A stretch of DNA of 64,000 bases from Sutcliffiella sp. FSL R7-0096 (lineage in GTDB: Bacteria; Bacillota; Bacilli; Bacillales; Bacillaceae_I): the NCBI RefSeq assembly GCF_038595065.1, contig NZ_CP152003.1, positions 1,530,001-1,594,000 of the forward strand, given 5' to 3'. Position numbers and translations under genes: made by a program. Within the stretch, counting starts at the first letter, position 1; the number at the start of each line of letters is the position of its first letter. Under the pieces are notes generated by a model. That model saw only the letters and a program-made list of their open reading frames with translations. It was not told where the DNA came from and ran no database searches. Shown here piece by piece: positions 8,208 to 17,664 of this stretch.

Positions 8208-8948
8208 CTAATCCCACAACTCTCGAAATTTCTCCTTCACAAACGGCATCCCGGAATCCACAGAAATCGTATCCATCTCAGGATAGCGCAGGGCGGAAAG
8301 CTTACCACCAAAAACCGCACCGGTGTCAATGTTTGCCGTCTTGTTTACCATTCTCACCTCACGGACCGGCGTATGGCCGTAGACGATCCAAGCATCTCCG
8401 TCATATTCCTGTGCCCAATCACGGCGGACAGGCATCCCGTTCTCATGGAATTCCCCGGTGATATCGCCATATAGGACAAAAGTTTTCACTTTTTTACCCT
8501 GCTTACCTATGTATTCCTTCTTGATGCCGGCATGCGCCACGATTAGTTTGCCATCGTCCAACACCTGATAGAGCGGGGCGTCATCATATAGTTTAATGAA
8601 CACCTGCCGGAAGCGTTCCTGTTCCGCACCGGAAAGTGCCTCAAATTCAGCCACAGTCGTCTCGAGTCCATGAGTATGCTGCACTTTGTTTCCTAGAAGA
8701 AAACGATAGAGCTTGTTGCAGTGGTTGCCTGGTACATAATAGCCAAGTCCTGCTTCCACCAAAGCGTTAACGATTTTCACCACGCTGATTGAGTCAGGAC
8801 CTCTATCAGTAAGGTCCCCGACAAAGGCAAGTTTCCTTTCTTCAGGATGTTTATACAAACCATTGCCTTCTGAATAGCCCAATTTCATTAGCAAGGCTTT
8901 AAACTCCTCTATACACCCATGTATATCACCGATAACATCAATTTTCAT
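8208..8948 (-). CDS. prpE: Bis(5'-nucleosyl)-tetraphosphatase, symmetrical (PrpE)
   Basis: A 246-residue calcineurin-like metallophosphatase. The metal-binding motifs are in canonical order: GDIHG (residues 7-11), GDLTDRGP (about 45), GNHCNK (about 74), AHAGIKKE and VYGHTPV. PrpE cleaves Ap4A symmetrically and has protein phosphatase activity affecting spore germination in B. subtilis. The ATG at 8948 follows an AGGAGTG site. It is transcribed toward yjbO and divergent from yjbQ, as in B. subtilis. Confidence 0.92.
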   Translation of the reverse strand: MKIDVIGDIHGCIEEFKALLMKLGYSEGNGLYKHPEERKLAFVGDLTDRGPDSISVVKIVNALVEAGLGYYVPGNHCNKLYRFLLGNKVQHTHGLETTVAEFEALSGAEQERFRQVFIKLYDDAPLYQVLDDGKLIVAHAGIKKEYIGKQGKKVKTFVLYGDITGEFHENGMPVRRDWAQEYDGDAWIVYGHTPVREVRMVNKTANIDTGAVFGGKLSALRYPEMDTISVDSGMPFVKEKFRELWD

Positions 8949-9094
8949 AAAGCAAGAACACTCCTTTTATACACATATCTATCCCAGTTTCCCCATACAA
9001 ATGAGTGAGGAAAAAGGAAAAAGTTCATACTACTGTTAATATCTTCATTCTAACATTAATGTAAATTTTTCATGAAAAATTTATCTGATTACTG

Positions 9095-9122
9095 TTTTAG
9101 CGTAATAAAAACATGATATAAT
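9095..9122 (+). promoter_or_regulatory. Candidate sigma-A promoter for yjbQ
   Basis: TATAAT (9117-9122) is a perfect -10 element. The -35 is weak (TTTTAG at 9095-9100, 16-base spacer). Confidence 0.4.
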
Positions 9123-9167
9123 CTTTGCTTATTACATACAAAAATAGAACTGATTGGGGAAGATAGA

Positions 9168-11231
9168 ATGTTTGAACTACCAATCAAGGAACCGGTATTA
9201 GTTTTTACAATAGCGATGATGATCTTTTTCATTTTTCCCTATTTCATGAAATTATTGCGGATACCGGGATTGATCGGACCTATTTTAGCCGGAGTCATCA
9301 TTGGACCAAATGGGTTGGCAGTTTTAGAGAGAAGCTCGACGATTGAACTTTTAGGAACAGTTGGGTTGCTTTTCATCATGTTCATTGCCGGACTTGAGAT
9401 GGACTTGGATGGCTTCAAAAAATATCGAAACCGAAGTATTGTCTATGGAATGCTTTCGTTTTGGATCCCACTTGCTGTGGGGACAGCTATTAGCTTATTG
9501 CTTGGTTATAGTGTGGCGGCAGCCATCCTAATCGGATCCATACTTGGGTCCCATACCTTGCTTGGCTATCCGATTGCCAGTCGTCTTGGAATTGGCAAAA
9601 GCAAGGCAATCACCACGGCAGTTGGTGGAAGCATCCTAACCGACACTTTTGCTTTATTGGTGCTTGCGGTTATTACAGGTGCGGCAGCAGGGCAACTAGA
9701 TATCTATTTTGGGGTAAAATTGACTTTTTCCTTGATTGTTTTTGTGGCCATCATCTTTTTGGGAACACCGTTTTTATCGAGATGGTTTTTCCGTAACGTG
9801 GCGACAGAAGGAACAGGGGAGTTCATTTATGTCATGGTCATGCTATTCACAGCTGGATCATTGGCACTTATCGCAGGGCTGCAGCCAATCATCGGGGCGT
9901 TTTTGGTGGGTCTTGCCCTTAACCGCTTCATATTCGACCAAGGGCCGCTGATGAACCGAATCCGCTTTACAGCCAATAGCATTTTCATTCCGTTTTTCCT
10001 ATTGTCGGTTGGTATGCTGATGGACTTAAGCGTTCTGATTGGCAACCCAAAAGCATGGGTCTTGACGATAGCGATAGTGGTTGGTCTATTGTTTAGTAAG
10101 TATATTGCGGCATTATTAACAAGTAAGTTCTACAAGTATACCAAGGATGAGCGCATGGTCATATTCGGTCTCACCACGCCGCAAGCAGCAGCAACACTTG
10201 CAGCAACACTTGTAGGGTTCAACGTGGGACTGTTAGATCAAGCAACCGTAAACGGGGTCATTATCATGATCCTCATTACTTGTATCTTTGGTCCGTATAT
10301 GGTCGAAAAGTATGGACGTAAGCTTGCCCTTGAGGAAGAAATGAAGCCTGTCCAGAAAGGCGATGCACCGGAGCGAATCTTGATTCCAATCGCCAATCCG
10401 AAAACAATGGAATCCCTTATGGATCTGGCTTTTGTGATCCGCCAATCCAACTCTGTGGAGCATCCACTCTATGCACTAAGTGTGGTGCAACGTGACATGT
10501 GGGGAGCAGATGGCGATGTTGCCAAAGCAGAGAAGATGCTTGGGCAGGCCGTTTCCTATTCGAGTGGAGCAGATGTGCCGATTCGAGTCACCACAAGGGT
10601 GGACCGGAACATTGCCATCGGAATCAACCGTGCAATAGCGGAAGAGCGGATTACAACCCTTGTAGCTGGCTGGAACGGGGAGCGTACAGCACCACAGAAA
10701 ATTTTTGGCGGTGTCATCGATCAGGTGCTAGATCAAACGAACGTATCTGTGCTGATCTCCAAGCTTGGTCATCCATTGAATACGACGAAGAGGATTGTGC
10801 TCATTTTACCAAAAGGAATCGACCATAAACCTGGCTATTGGGATGCCCTTGCCACCATTAAGTTGATTGCCAGCAATCTTGGAGCAACGATACATTGCTA
10901 TGTCATCAAGGGTTTCCCTGATGTGTACAAAGCGCATATGCGCGAAATCAAGCCGAACCCTCCGACCGTCGTGGAATGGTTGGAGGGCTGGACGGCTTTA
11001 TATGAAAATAAACTACCGACCTTACATCCGGATGACCTTGTCGTCGTACTTAGTGCCAGAAAAGGAACAACCGGCTGGCATCCGCAGCTTGAAAAGATTC
11101 CAGGTAAGCTTGCAAAAATAAATCCCGAAAGCTTCATCGTCTTTTACCCACGTGAGGAAAAAGAGGACCTTCGCGGTACACGTGGGACGGAGATACCAAA
11201 AGAGGTATTGCTTGGAAGGGATTACGATTAA
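9168..11231 (+). CDS. yjbQ: Cation/proton antiporter, CPA2 type with C-terminal USP-like domain (YjbQ)
   Basis: The product is 687 residues. The N-terminal 380 residues form about twelve membrane segments typical of CPA2 Na+(K+)/H+ exchangers (GLIGPILAGVIIGPNGLAV, LGTVGLLFIMFIAGLEMDL). The remaining 300 are soluble and look like two universal-stress-protein-like halves (ILIPIANPKTMESLMDLAFV, then IVLILPKGIDHKPG), probably a cytoplasmic regulatory module. Position next to prpE matches yjbQ. The transported ion (Na+ or K+) cannot be inferred. A bidirectional terminator follows. Confidence 0.88.
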   Translation: MFELPIKEPVLVFTIAMMIFFIFPYFMKLLRIPGLIGPILAGVIIGPNGLAVLERSSTIELLGTVGLLFIMFIAGLEMDLDGFKKYRNRSIVYGMLSFWIPLAVGTAISLLLGYSVAAAILIGSILGSHTLLGYPIASRLGIGKSKAITTAVGGSILTDTFALLVLAVITGAAAGQLDIYFGVKLTFSLIVFVAIIFLGTPFLSRWFFRNVATEGTGEFIYVMVMLFTAGSLALIAGLQPIIGAFLVGLALNRFIFDQGPLMNRIRFTANSIFIPFFLLSVGMLMDLSVLIGNPKAWVLTIAIVVGLLFSKYIAALLTSKFYKYTKDERMVIFGLTTPQAAATLAATLVGFNVGLLDQATVNGVIIMILITCIFGPYMVEKYGRKLALEEEMKPVQKGDAPERILIPIANPKTMESLMDLAFVIRQSNSVEHPLYALSVVQRDMWGADGDVAKAEKMLGQAVSYSSGADVPIRVTTRVDRNIAIGINRAIAEERITTLVAGWNGERTAPQKIFGGVIDQVLDQTNVSVLISKLGHPLNTTKRIVLILPKGIDHKPGYWDALATIKLIASNLGATIHCYVIKGFPDVYKAHMREIKPNPPTVVEWLEGWTALYENKLPTLHPDDLVVVLSARKGTTGWHPQLEKIPGKLAKINPESFIVFYPREEKEDLRGTRGTEIPKEVLLGRDYD

Positions 11232-11237
11232 AAAGTA

Positions 11238-11276
11238 AGAGAGTATGACAGAAATTATCTGCATACTCTCTTTTTT
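11238..11276. terminator. Bidirectional terminator between yjbQ and the 11.3-12.3 kb pair
   Basis: A 10-bp stem AGAGAGTATG / CATACTCTCT with T run on the plus side and an A-rich lead that serves the convergent minus-strand gene. Confidence 0.85.
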
Positions 11277-11278
11277 CA

Positions 11279-11698
11279 TTAATTGTCACAACATATACAA
11301 AACGTTTTTTGTATAAAGACAGCTAACCTGCCAGGGACTATATCATCGGGATTACTTACTGATAAGCTTTCAAAATCTTCTACCTGAAAGGCGCGGGTTC
11401 CTCCTATGTCAGGGCCACCTGGAACAATGGCTGTAATAGGAAATCTGCTTCCCCGTGTTTGAATGGTTACCTCGAGGTCTACTGGACTTAGTTGATTCCC
11501 TCCTGGAACGGAAGTTAATTGCAGAAATGTTTTGTTATGATTACAGGTGTAGTCTTCAAAAACGACAATTCCATCTGACCCAGGTGGAACTTGTACCAAG
11601 TAAGGGATGTTTCCCGTTAAATTTGCTCCGGAACCAGCTACGGTATGCGTTTCCACTTTGCAGTCAGCCTTTGAATCATTGTGGTGCTTTCTTGTCAT
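11279..11698 (-). CDS. Cysteine-flanked spore-surface-type protein, possibly Ena-like (paralogue 1)
   Basis: The product is 139 residues, paralogous to the upstream gene: both share SHT/THTVAG, EDxTCNHNKT, LEVTIxTRGSRxPI, RAFQVEDFESLSV and VFIQKTFCxCC. It is beta-rich with no signal peptide or membrane segment. A cysteine near residue 13 and a Cys-x-Cys-Cys end could give disulfide cross-links. The strand pattern ending in a cysteine-bearing strand recalls the DUF3992 / S-Ena endospore appendage subunits, but that is inference from pattern, not homology proof. The start is ATG at 11698 with GGAGGT upstream. Likely a coat, exosporium or appendage subunit. Confidence 0.65.
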   Translation of the reverse strand: MTRKHHNDSKADCKVETHTVAGSGANLTGNIPYLVQVPPGSDGIVVFEDYTCNHNKTFLQLTSVPGGNQLSPVDLEVTIQTRGSRFPITAIVPGGPDIGGTRAFQVEDFESLSVSNPDDIVPGRLAVFIQKTFCICCDN

Positions 11699-11724
11699 CA
11701 CTTTACCTCCTTACTTTTTTCATT

Positions 11725-12261
11725 TTATTTGCAGGAACAACGTGTTTTGTTACTTTTGCAGCAAACGCAGAACGTCTTTTGAATAAAGACAGACACCGCA
11801 GCCTCACGTTGCCCTACTTCATCATTAAAACGGACGGACAGACTTTCAAAATCTTCTACCTGAAAAGCTCTCATACTCTCAATGGTTTGGCTCCCAGGGA
11901 TGGTCGCTACAATCGGGATTCGGGATCCTCGTGTACGAATCGTTACCTCTAGTGGAAATGCTGGAAAAGCACCGCTCGGTTCAGATCTTAGTTGTATAAG
12001 CGTCTTATTGTGGTTACAAGTAAAATCTTCGAAAATAGTCTCTGTCACATTTGGTCTGAGTGAAACAAGGATGGGAACATTACCAGCTTGATTTACCCCA
12101 AATCCAGCCATCGTATGAGATTCGGTGAAACATTCTTGGTTAAGGTCCTTTTCGTATTTGTGAAATTTCTTACTAGAATTAAAAGAAGATTGATCAGATT
12201 TATAATGGTAGTAATGTAACGCTTTTTCTTTCTTGCTTTTTACATGAAAATCTTTAGACAT
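11725..12261 (-). CDS. Cysteine-flanked spore-surface-type protein, possibly Ena-like (paralogue 2)
   Basis: The product is 178 residues. A basic, Lys/His/Tyr/Ser-rich N-terminal tail of about 45 residues (HYYHYKSDQSSFNSSKKFHK) is followed by the same beta-rich domain as its neighbour and a C-terminal cysteine cluster (CVCCKSNKTRCSC). The charged tail is absent from the paralogue and could be an exposed or anchoring segment. The start is ATG at 12261 with a strong AGGAGG site. The two genes are 26 bases apart and probably co-transcribed from the candidate sigma-K promoter at 12304-12331. Spore-surface role inferred. Confidence 0.65.
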   Translation of the reverse strand: MSKDFHVKSKKEKALHYYHYKSDQSSFNSSKKFHKYEKDLNQECFTESHTMAGFGVNQAGNVPILVSLRPNVTETIFEDFTCNHNKTLIQLRSEPSGAFPAFPLEVTIRTRGSRIPIVATIPGSQTIESMRAFQVEDFESLSVRFNDEVGQREAAVSVFIQKTFCVCCKSNKTRCSCK

Positions 12262-12303
12262 ATATATCCCTCCTATCAAAATTTACTAGTATTCCTATCA
12301 ATA

Positions 12304-12331
12304 CATTCTATGAAAACTATTAGAAAATGGT
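12304..12331 (-). promoter_or_regulatory. Candidate sigma-K promoter
   Basis: On the minus strand AC, a 17-base spacer, then CATAGAATG: one mismatch to the mother-cell sigma-K pattern AC-N16/17-CATA-N3-TA. It lies about 45 bases upstream of the 12261 start. Confidence 0.45.
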
Positions 12332-12382
12332 AGGGCTATAGAGGATAAAAATAAAAATGGACGAAGTGGATGGAAGATAAAG

Positions 12383-12427
12383 TTCGCATTTCCACAACTA
12401 TATGCTATAATTATGACTAGGTACTAA
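12383..12427 (+). promoter_or_regulatory. fabI promoter with FapR-type operator
   Basis: -35 TTCGCA (12383-12388), 17-base spacer and -10 TATAAT (12406-12411). The sequence 12411-12427 read on the minus strand is TTAGTACCTAGTCATAA, one base off the FapR consensus as I recall it. FapR represses fatty acid synthesis genes, including fabI, until malonyl-CoA rises. Confidence 0.75.
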
Positions 12428-12458
12428 TAACTTATATAAATAGGAGGATATATATCCA

Positions 12459-13229
12459 ATGAACTTATCCTTAGATGGTCGTACATATGTAGTAATGGGT
12501 GTAGCAAATAAAAGAAGTATCGCATGGGGTATCGCACGCTCCCTGCATGATGCGGGAGCGCGTCTTGTGTTCACTTACGCTGGTGAGCGCTTAGAAAAGA
12601 GCGTAAGAGAGCTTGCGGATTCACTTGAGAGAAACGACTCCATCGTTCTTCCATGTGATGTTACAAAAGACGAAGAAGTGCACACTTGCTTCCAGCAGAT
12701 CAAAGAGGAAGTTGGCACCATCCATGGTGTCGCACACTGTATCGCGTTCGCCAACAAAGAAGAGCTGCAAGGCGATTACATGAATACAACTAGAGACGGA
12801 TTTCTGCTTGCGCACAATATCAGCTCCTACTCTCTGACTGCAGTAGCAAAAGAAGCGAAGGAAATTATGACAGAAGGCGGAAGCATCGTAACCTTGACTT
12901 ACCTTGGTGGTGAGAAAGTGGTTCCTAACTACAACGTCATGGGTGTAGCAAAAGCAAGTCTTGATGCAAGTGTGAAATATCTTGCAAATGACCTTGGAAA
13001 AGTGGGAATCCGCGTGAATTCCATTTCCGCAGGTCCGATTCGTACACTTTCTGCAAAAGGTGTAAGTGACTTCAACTCTATCTTAAAAGAAATTGAAGAA
13101 ACTGCTCCACTTCGTCGTGTGACGACTCAAGAAGAAGTTGGAGATACTGCGTTATTCTTGTTCAGTAACTTGTCTCGTGGGATTACTGGTGAGAACATTC
13201 ATGTGGATTCTGGGTACCATATTTTATAA
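12459..13229 (+). CDS. fabI: Enoyl-[acyl-carrier-protein] reductase (NADH), FabI
   Basis: A 256-residue short-chain dehydrogenase that reduces enoyl-ACP in the last step of fatty acid elongation. The nucleotide-binding start VVMGVANKRSIAWGIA is the FabI version of the Rossmann motif. The catalytic Tyr-x6-Lys is in NYNVMGVAKASLDASVKYLA, and RVNSISAGPIRTLSAKG is conserved. The start ATG at 12459 follows AGGAGG. In B. subtilis cotO and cotZYXWV follow fabI; here they are replaced by the glycan island. Confidence 0.96.
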   Translation: MNLSLDGRTYVVMGVANKRSIAWGIARSLHDAGARLVFTYAGERLEKSVRELADSLERNDSIVLPCDVTKDEEVHTCFQQIKEEVGTIHGVAHCIAFANKEELQGDYMNTTRDGFLLAHNISSYSLTAVAKEAKEIMTEGGSIVTLTYLGGEKVVPNYNVMGVAKASLDASVKYLANDLGKVGIRVNSISAGPIRTLSAKGVSDFNSILKEIEETAPLRRVTTQEEVGDTALFLFSNLSRGITGENIHVDSGYHIL

Positions 13230-13243
13230 ATATTATTTCTTGC

Positions 13244-13277
13244 CCCCGTCTAAGACAGTATCTTGGGCGGGGTTTCT
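13244..13277 (+). terminator. fabI terminator
   Basis: A 12-bp stem CCCCGTCTAAGA / TCTTGGGCGGGG with two G-U pairs, followed by TTT. The rest of the gap to 13557 shows no gene or clear structure. Confidence 0.75.
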
Positions 13278-13557
13278 ATGTTTATGGTTCGAGGAAATGC
13301 AGCAGTATCAAAAGAGTTTGTTGAGGGTGTGAGTGTGATAAATTTGATGCTGTTTGCTTGTTTGAATCTATCACTGTATAAAAAGGACATTTGAGTAAGC
13401 TATCGGAAATTAGAAAAAAAGCACTGAACTCTCCAATAATGAAGGCTAGCGCTTACTGATGAATGAACTTGCCATTGATATATCAATGAACTGATAAGCC
13501 TTACGCCCTATCACCTCAGTAAATATTGAAGTTTTCAATCTTTAGAGCGGAATAGAT

Positions 13558-14658
<1,101 letters not shown>

Positions 14659-14892
14659 TTAGGTAACAGACAGCGTAAGATTGATTTTCCTTCCAATCAG
14701 GAAGGGACCTTTTATTTAAGGTATGGTCATAACGGAAGAAATGTTATTGAGAGGTATGTTTTTTTCACAAAATGCGTGCTAATTAAGGGATTCGCCCTTT
14801 TTCTCAAAAGAAGGAGAGGAAAAGGTACTTTTAATCCTGCTCATCCATACCATACTTATAAACTACCGTTTTTAGGTAAAAGGAGGTCACAA

Positions 14893-16032
14893 ATGAAAAT
14901 AGCCTATATTGCTACAGAAAAACTTCCGGTACCGGCAATTCGTGGTGGTGCAATTCAAATATATATTGACTCTGTTGCTGCCATTATTGGGAAAAACCAT
15001 GATGTTACCATTTTTTCTATTCAGCATGAGGAACTGGAGAAGCAGGAGAAGAGAGGAAATGTACGCTACATTCGTTTTGACGAAAAAAATTATCTGACAT
15101 CAATCATCAGCCATCTTCAACAAGAAACCTTTGATGTCATCCATTTATGTAATCGTCCTTTATGGGTGAAATCTGTAAAGGAAGCGACACCTAGGTCCAA
15201 AATAGTATTAAGTGTCCATAACGAAATGTTTACTTATGAGAAATTAAGTGATCACGAAGGAAAAGAGTGCTTAAATCTTGTGTCAAAAGTAGTTACAGTC
15301 AGTGACTTTATTGGAAGAACCATTACAGACCGATTTCCATTCGCAAAATCAAAAGTGAAAACCGTATATTCTGGAGTAGACTTGGACACATTCCAACCGC
15401 CATGGACTCCAAAGGGAGGACAGGGAAGAAGTAGTATAAGAAGCGAGTTGGGACTTACAAATAGAAAAGTCATTCTTTTTGTTGGAAGGCTAAGTAAGGT
15501 AAAAGGACCTCATATTCTGTTACAAGCTCTTCCGTCTATAAAAAAAGTGCACCCAAATGTCACGATGGTCTTCATTGGATCCAAGTGGTTTGGTGATGAC
15601 CAGGTGAACAATTACGTGAAACATCTTTATACACTTGGTGCCATGTATCAAGAAAATGTAATGTTCATAAAGTTTGTTAAACCGGTGGACATCCCGAAAT
15701 TATTTGCCATGTCAGATGTATTTGTATGTTCTTCCCAATGGCAGGAACCACTTGCAAGAGTCCATTATGAAGCGATGGCTGCCGGGTTGCCCATAATTAC
15801 GAGTAAACGTGGTGGGAATCCAGAGGTCATCAATGAAGGGAAAAACGGATTTGTTGTTGATCAATTCGAAGATCCTGAGAGTTATGCGGCACTAATTAAC
15901 ACCCTATTACATGATGCCAATAAGAGAGAGAGATTAGGAAGGTATGGGCGTGAAAAAGTAGAGAGAGAATTCAGCTGGAAGAATGTAGAGCATAATTTGA
16001 TGGCGGTGTATAAAGAAGCCACTGTTAATTAA
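14893..16032 (+). CDS. cotSA: GT4 glycosyltransferase, CotSA type
   Basis: The product is 379 residues with two Rossmann domains. The N-terminus is MKIAYIATEKLPVPAIRGGA, the hinge region carries VILFVGRLSKVKGPHILLQA, and the donor-site ExxxxxxxE motif is seen in WQEPLARVHYEAMAAGLPII. It would transfer sugar from a nucleotide donor onto a coat glycan. The start at 14893 has a near-perfect AAAGGAGGT site; an upstream in-frame extension lacks one. It is followed after 16 bases by a CotS-like gene, the same cotSA/cotS pairing as in B. subtilis. It resembles the gene at 18402-19538 closely. Confidence 0.85.
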   Translation: MKIAYIATEKLPVPAIRGGAIQIYIDSVAAIIGKNHDVTIFSIQHEELEKQEKRGNVRYIRFDEKNYLTSIISHLQQETFDVIHLCNRPLWVKSVKEATPRSKIVLSVHNEMFTYEKLSDHEGKECLNLVSKVVTVSDFIGRTITDRFPFAKSKVKTVYSGVDLDTFQPPWTPKGGQGRSSIRSELGLTNRKVILFVGRLSKVKGPHILLQALPSIKKVHPNVTMVFIGSKWFGDDQVNNYVKHLYTLGAMYQENVMFIKFVKPVDIPKLFAMSDVFVCSSQWQEPLARVHYEAMAAGLPIITSKRGGNPEVINEGKNGFVVDQFEDPESYAALINTLLHDANKRERLGRYGREKVEREFSWKNVEHNLMAVYKEATVN

Positions 16033-16048
16033 AGAGAGGTGATGACTT

Positions 16049-17110
16049 TTGGAAGAAAATCAAGAGATGGAAAAAGATCACTTGAAACTAGTACTGGATT
16101 TTTATCCTTTTGATATTTCGGATGTCCGGCTTATATCGAGCAGAAGCGGGAGAACTACATGGGAAATTGATACCAATGAAGGGAAAAAGATTCTAAAGCA
16201 AGCAAGCATGAAACCGGAAAGAATGTTATTTATTGCGGGAGCTCATCAACATCTACACCAAAAAGGGCTACCCATAACACCGATTCATGAAACAAAAAAT
16301 GGTGGGATCTGTATTGGTGCAGGATCGGTTAGTTATGTGCTGTTCGATAAAGTAGAAGGCAATGAAGTGATCTATTACAACAAAGAGCAAATGCTAAAGG
16401 CCATGGAGTTTGCTGGTAACTTCTATCAAGCTTCAATAGGGTATGTTCCGGCTGAAGAGAGTAAAACACGAGGCAGACTAGGCAAATGGCATAAATTATT
16501 TCGGTGGAAACTTCAAGAGCTGGAAGGAAACAAAACGATTGCCCAATCGTATCCAGATGATGCGTTTTCCCGATTATTTTTAGAGCATGTAGATGAAATG
16601 ATTTCCAGGGCACAATCGGCTTTGGCTGCTCTGGAAGAACCAATATATACGGATATTTCCAGAGAGGTAAGTAGTTTGAAAGGCTTCTGTCAGCAAGATT
16701 TCACTTTAGCAAGATTTACAGAAGTGGAAGATGCCTTGTTTATGAAGGAGCTACACTCGGTAACCTATGATTTACCAACTCGTGATATACGAATTATTTT
16801 AAACAAAATGATGAAGAAGTTTTCTGTTTGGGATGAGAACCTTGTATTTGATTTATTACGCGCCTATCAAACAGCAAATCCATTGACAGAGGAGTACTAC
16901 CAAATTCTCTCAATCGATTTGAAATTTCCCCATCTTTTTTGTGCGATTGCCCATAAATATTTCTTAGCCCAAAAAAGGTCATGGTCAGATGAAAAATATA
17001 TCTGGGCATTGCAGAATATTATTGCACTTGAAGAGTCCAAGGGCACCTTCCTAAATCAGTATCCTTCCATTTTTAAAGAAATCACTTCTACAAACAAGGA
17101 GGGAAACTAA
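16049..17110 (+). CDS. cotS: CotS-family protein with degraded catalytic residues (probable pseudokinase)
   Basis: The product is 353 residues, with a TTG start at 16049 and GAGAGGTGATG upstream. It aligns end to end with the CotI-like protein at 13558-14622. The catalytic loop CHQDYGTGN is CQQDFTLAR here, and the metal-binding IDLDTVSFD is KELHSVTYD, while the downstream structural DLPTRDIR is kept. His, Asn and the metal Asp are thus lost, which argues for a structural or scaffolding coat role. It sits in one run with cotSA upstream and 17112 downstream. The symbol follows the cotSA-cotS arrangement and is tentative. Confidence 0.72.
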   Translation: MEENQEMEKDHLKLVLDFYPFDISDVRLISSRSGRTTWEIDTNEGKKILKQASMKPERMLFIAGAHQHLHQKGLPITPIHETKNGGICIGAGSVSYVLFDKVEGNEVIYYNKEQMLKAMEFAGNFYQASIGYVPAEESKTRGRLGKWHKLFRWKLQELEGNKTIAQSYPDDAFSRLFLEHVDEMISRAQSALAALEEPIYTDISREVSSLKGFCQQDFTLARFTEVEDALFMKELHSVTYDLPTRDIRIILNKMMKKFSVWDENLVFDLLRAYQTANPLTEEYYQILSIDLKFPHLFCAIAHKYFLAQKRSWSDEKYIWALQNIIALEESKGTFLNQYPSIFKEITSTNKEGN

Positions 17111-17111
17111 A

Positions 17112-17585
17112 ATGGCGGAAAGTCCTAAAATACCAAAATTGGAGCTGGGGAAATTCACCTTCTCGCCTCCAGGTCCAATGGGATGGAATATGGCGGAATA
17201 TGAGAAAATGTTGCAAAATCCTGATCAACTCGTATTAAACGAGACAACTGTTAATTCTCAGTTGCACTCCCTGCTAAAGCACGAATTAGTAGAGTTGTCG
17301 ATGAGTGGAGAATTGAAGGATCAGGAACAGGTAGCGATAAAAAAGGAACCTCTTTCTGAAGATCAAGAAGTAATTGACCAGAATATAATTTTGGAAAATG
17401 AAGAAGTAGCCGAACCTGATTTTTCTTCAAACAATGATGAGTTAAAAGAAAATGAAGAAATTTTTGAGGAAGAAGAAATCCCGGCTTCCAAAATAAAAGT
17501 AACCATAATCGTAGAGGAAAAAGCCCTAAAGCTACCTTGGATTGCCTTTAAGTCAACCTCTAGTCCAAAAAAGCGCGGAAATTAA
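17112..17585 (+). CDS. Acidic protein of unknown function in the coat operon
   Basis: The product is 157 residues; ATG one base after the preceding stop, so it is translationally linked to the CotS-like gene. The N-terminal part (MAESPKIPKLELGKFTFSPPGPMGWN) is proline-rich and neutral. Residues about 70-130 are strongly acidic (NEEVAEPDFSSNNDE, EEIFEEEEIP), and the C-terminus turns hydrophobic and basic (ALKLPWIAFKSTSSPKKRGN). No signal peptide or known domain is seen. By context it is a coat or glycan-associated protein; no function can be assigned. Confidence 0.6.
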   Translation: MAESPKIPKLELGKFTFSPPGPMGWNMAEYEKMLQNPDQLVLNETTVNSQLHSLLKHELVELSMSGELKDQEQVAIKKEPLSEDQEVIDQNIILENEEVAEPDFSSNNDELKENEEIFEEEEIPASKIKVTIIVEEKALKLPWIAFKSTSSPKKRGN

Positions 17586-17664
17586 AAAATGTGTTCATTA
17601 AAGGTCTAGGTAATTGCATAAATTGGTAATATATCAATTATTTATGTGAGTAGGAGTGAGAAGA

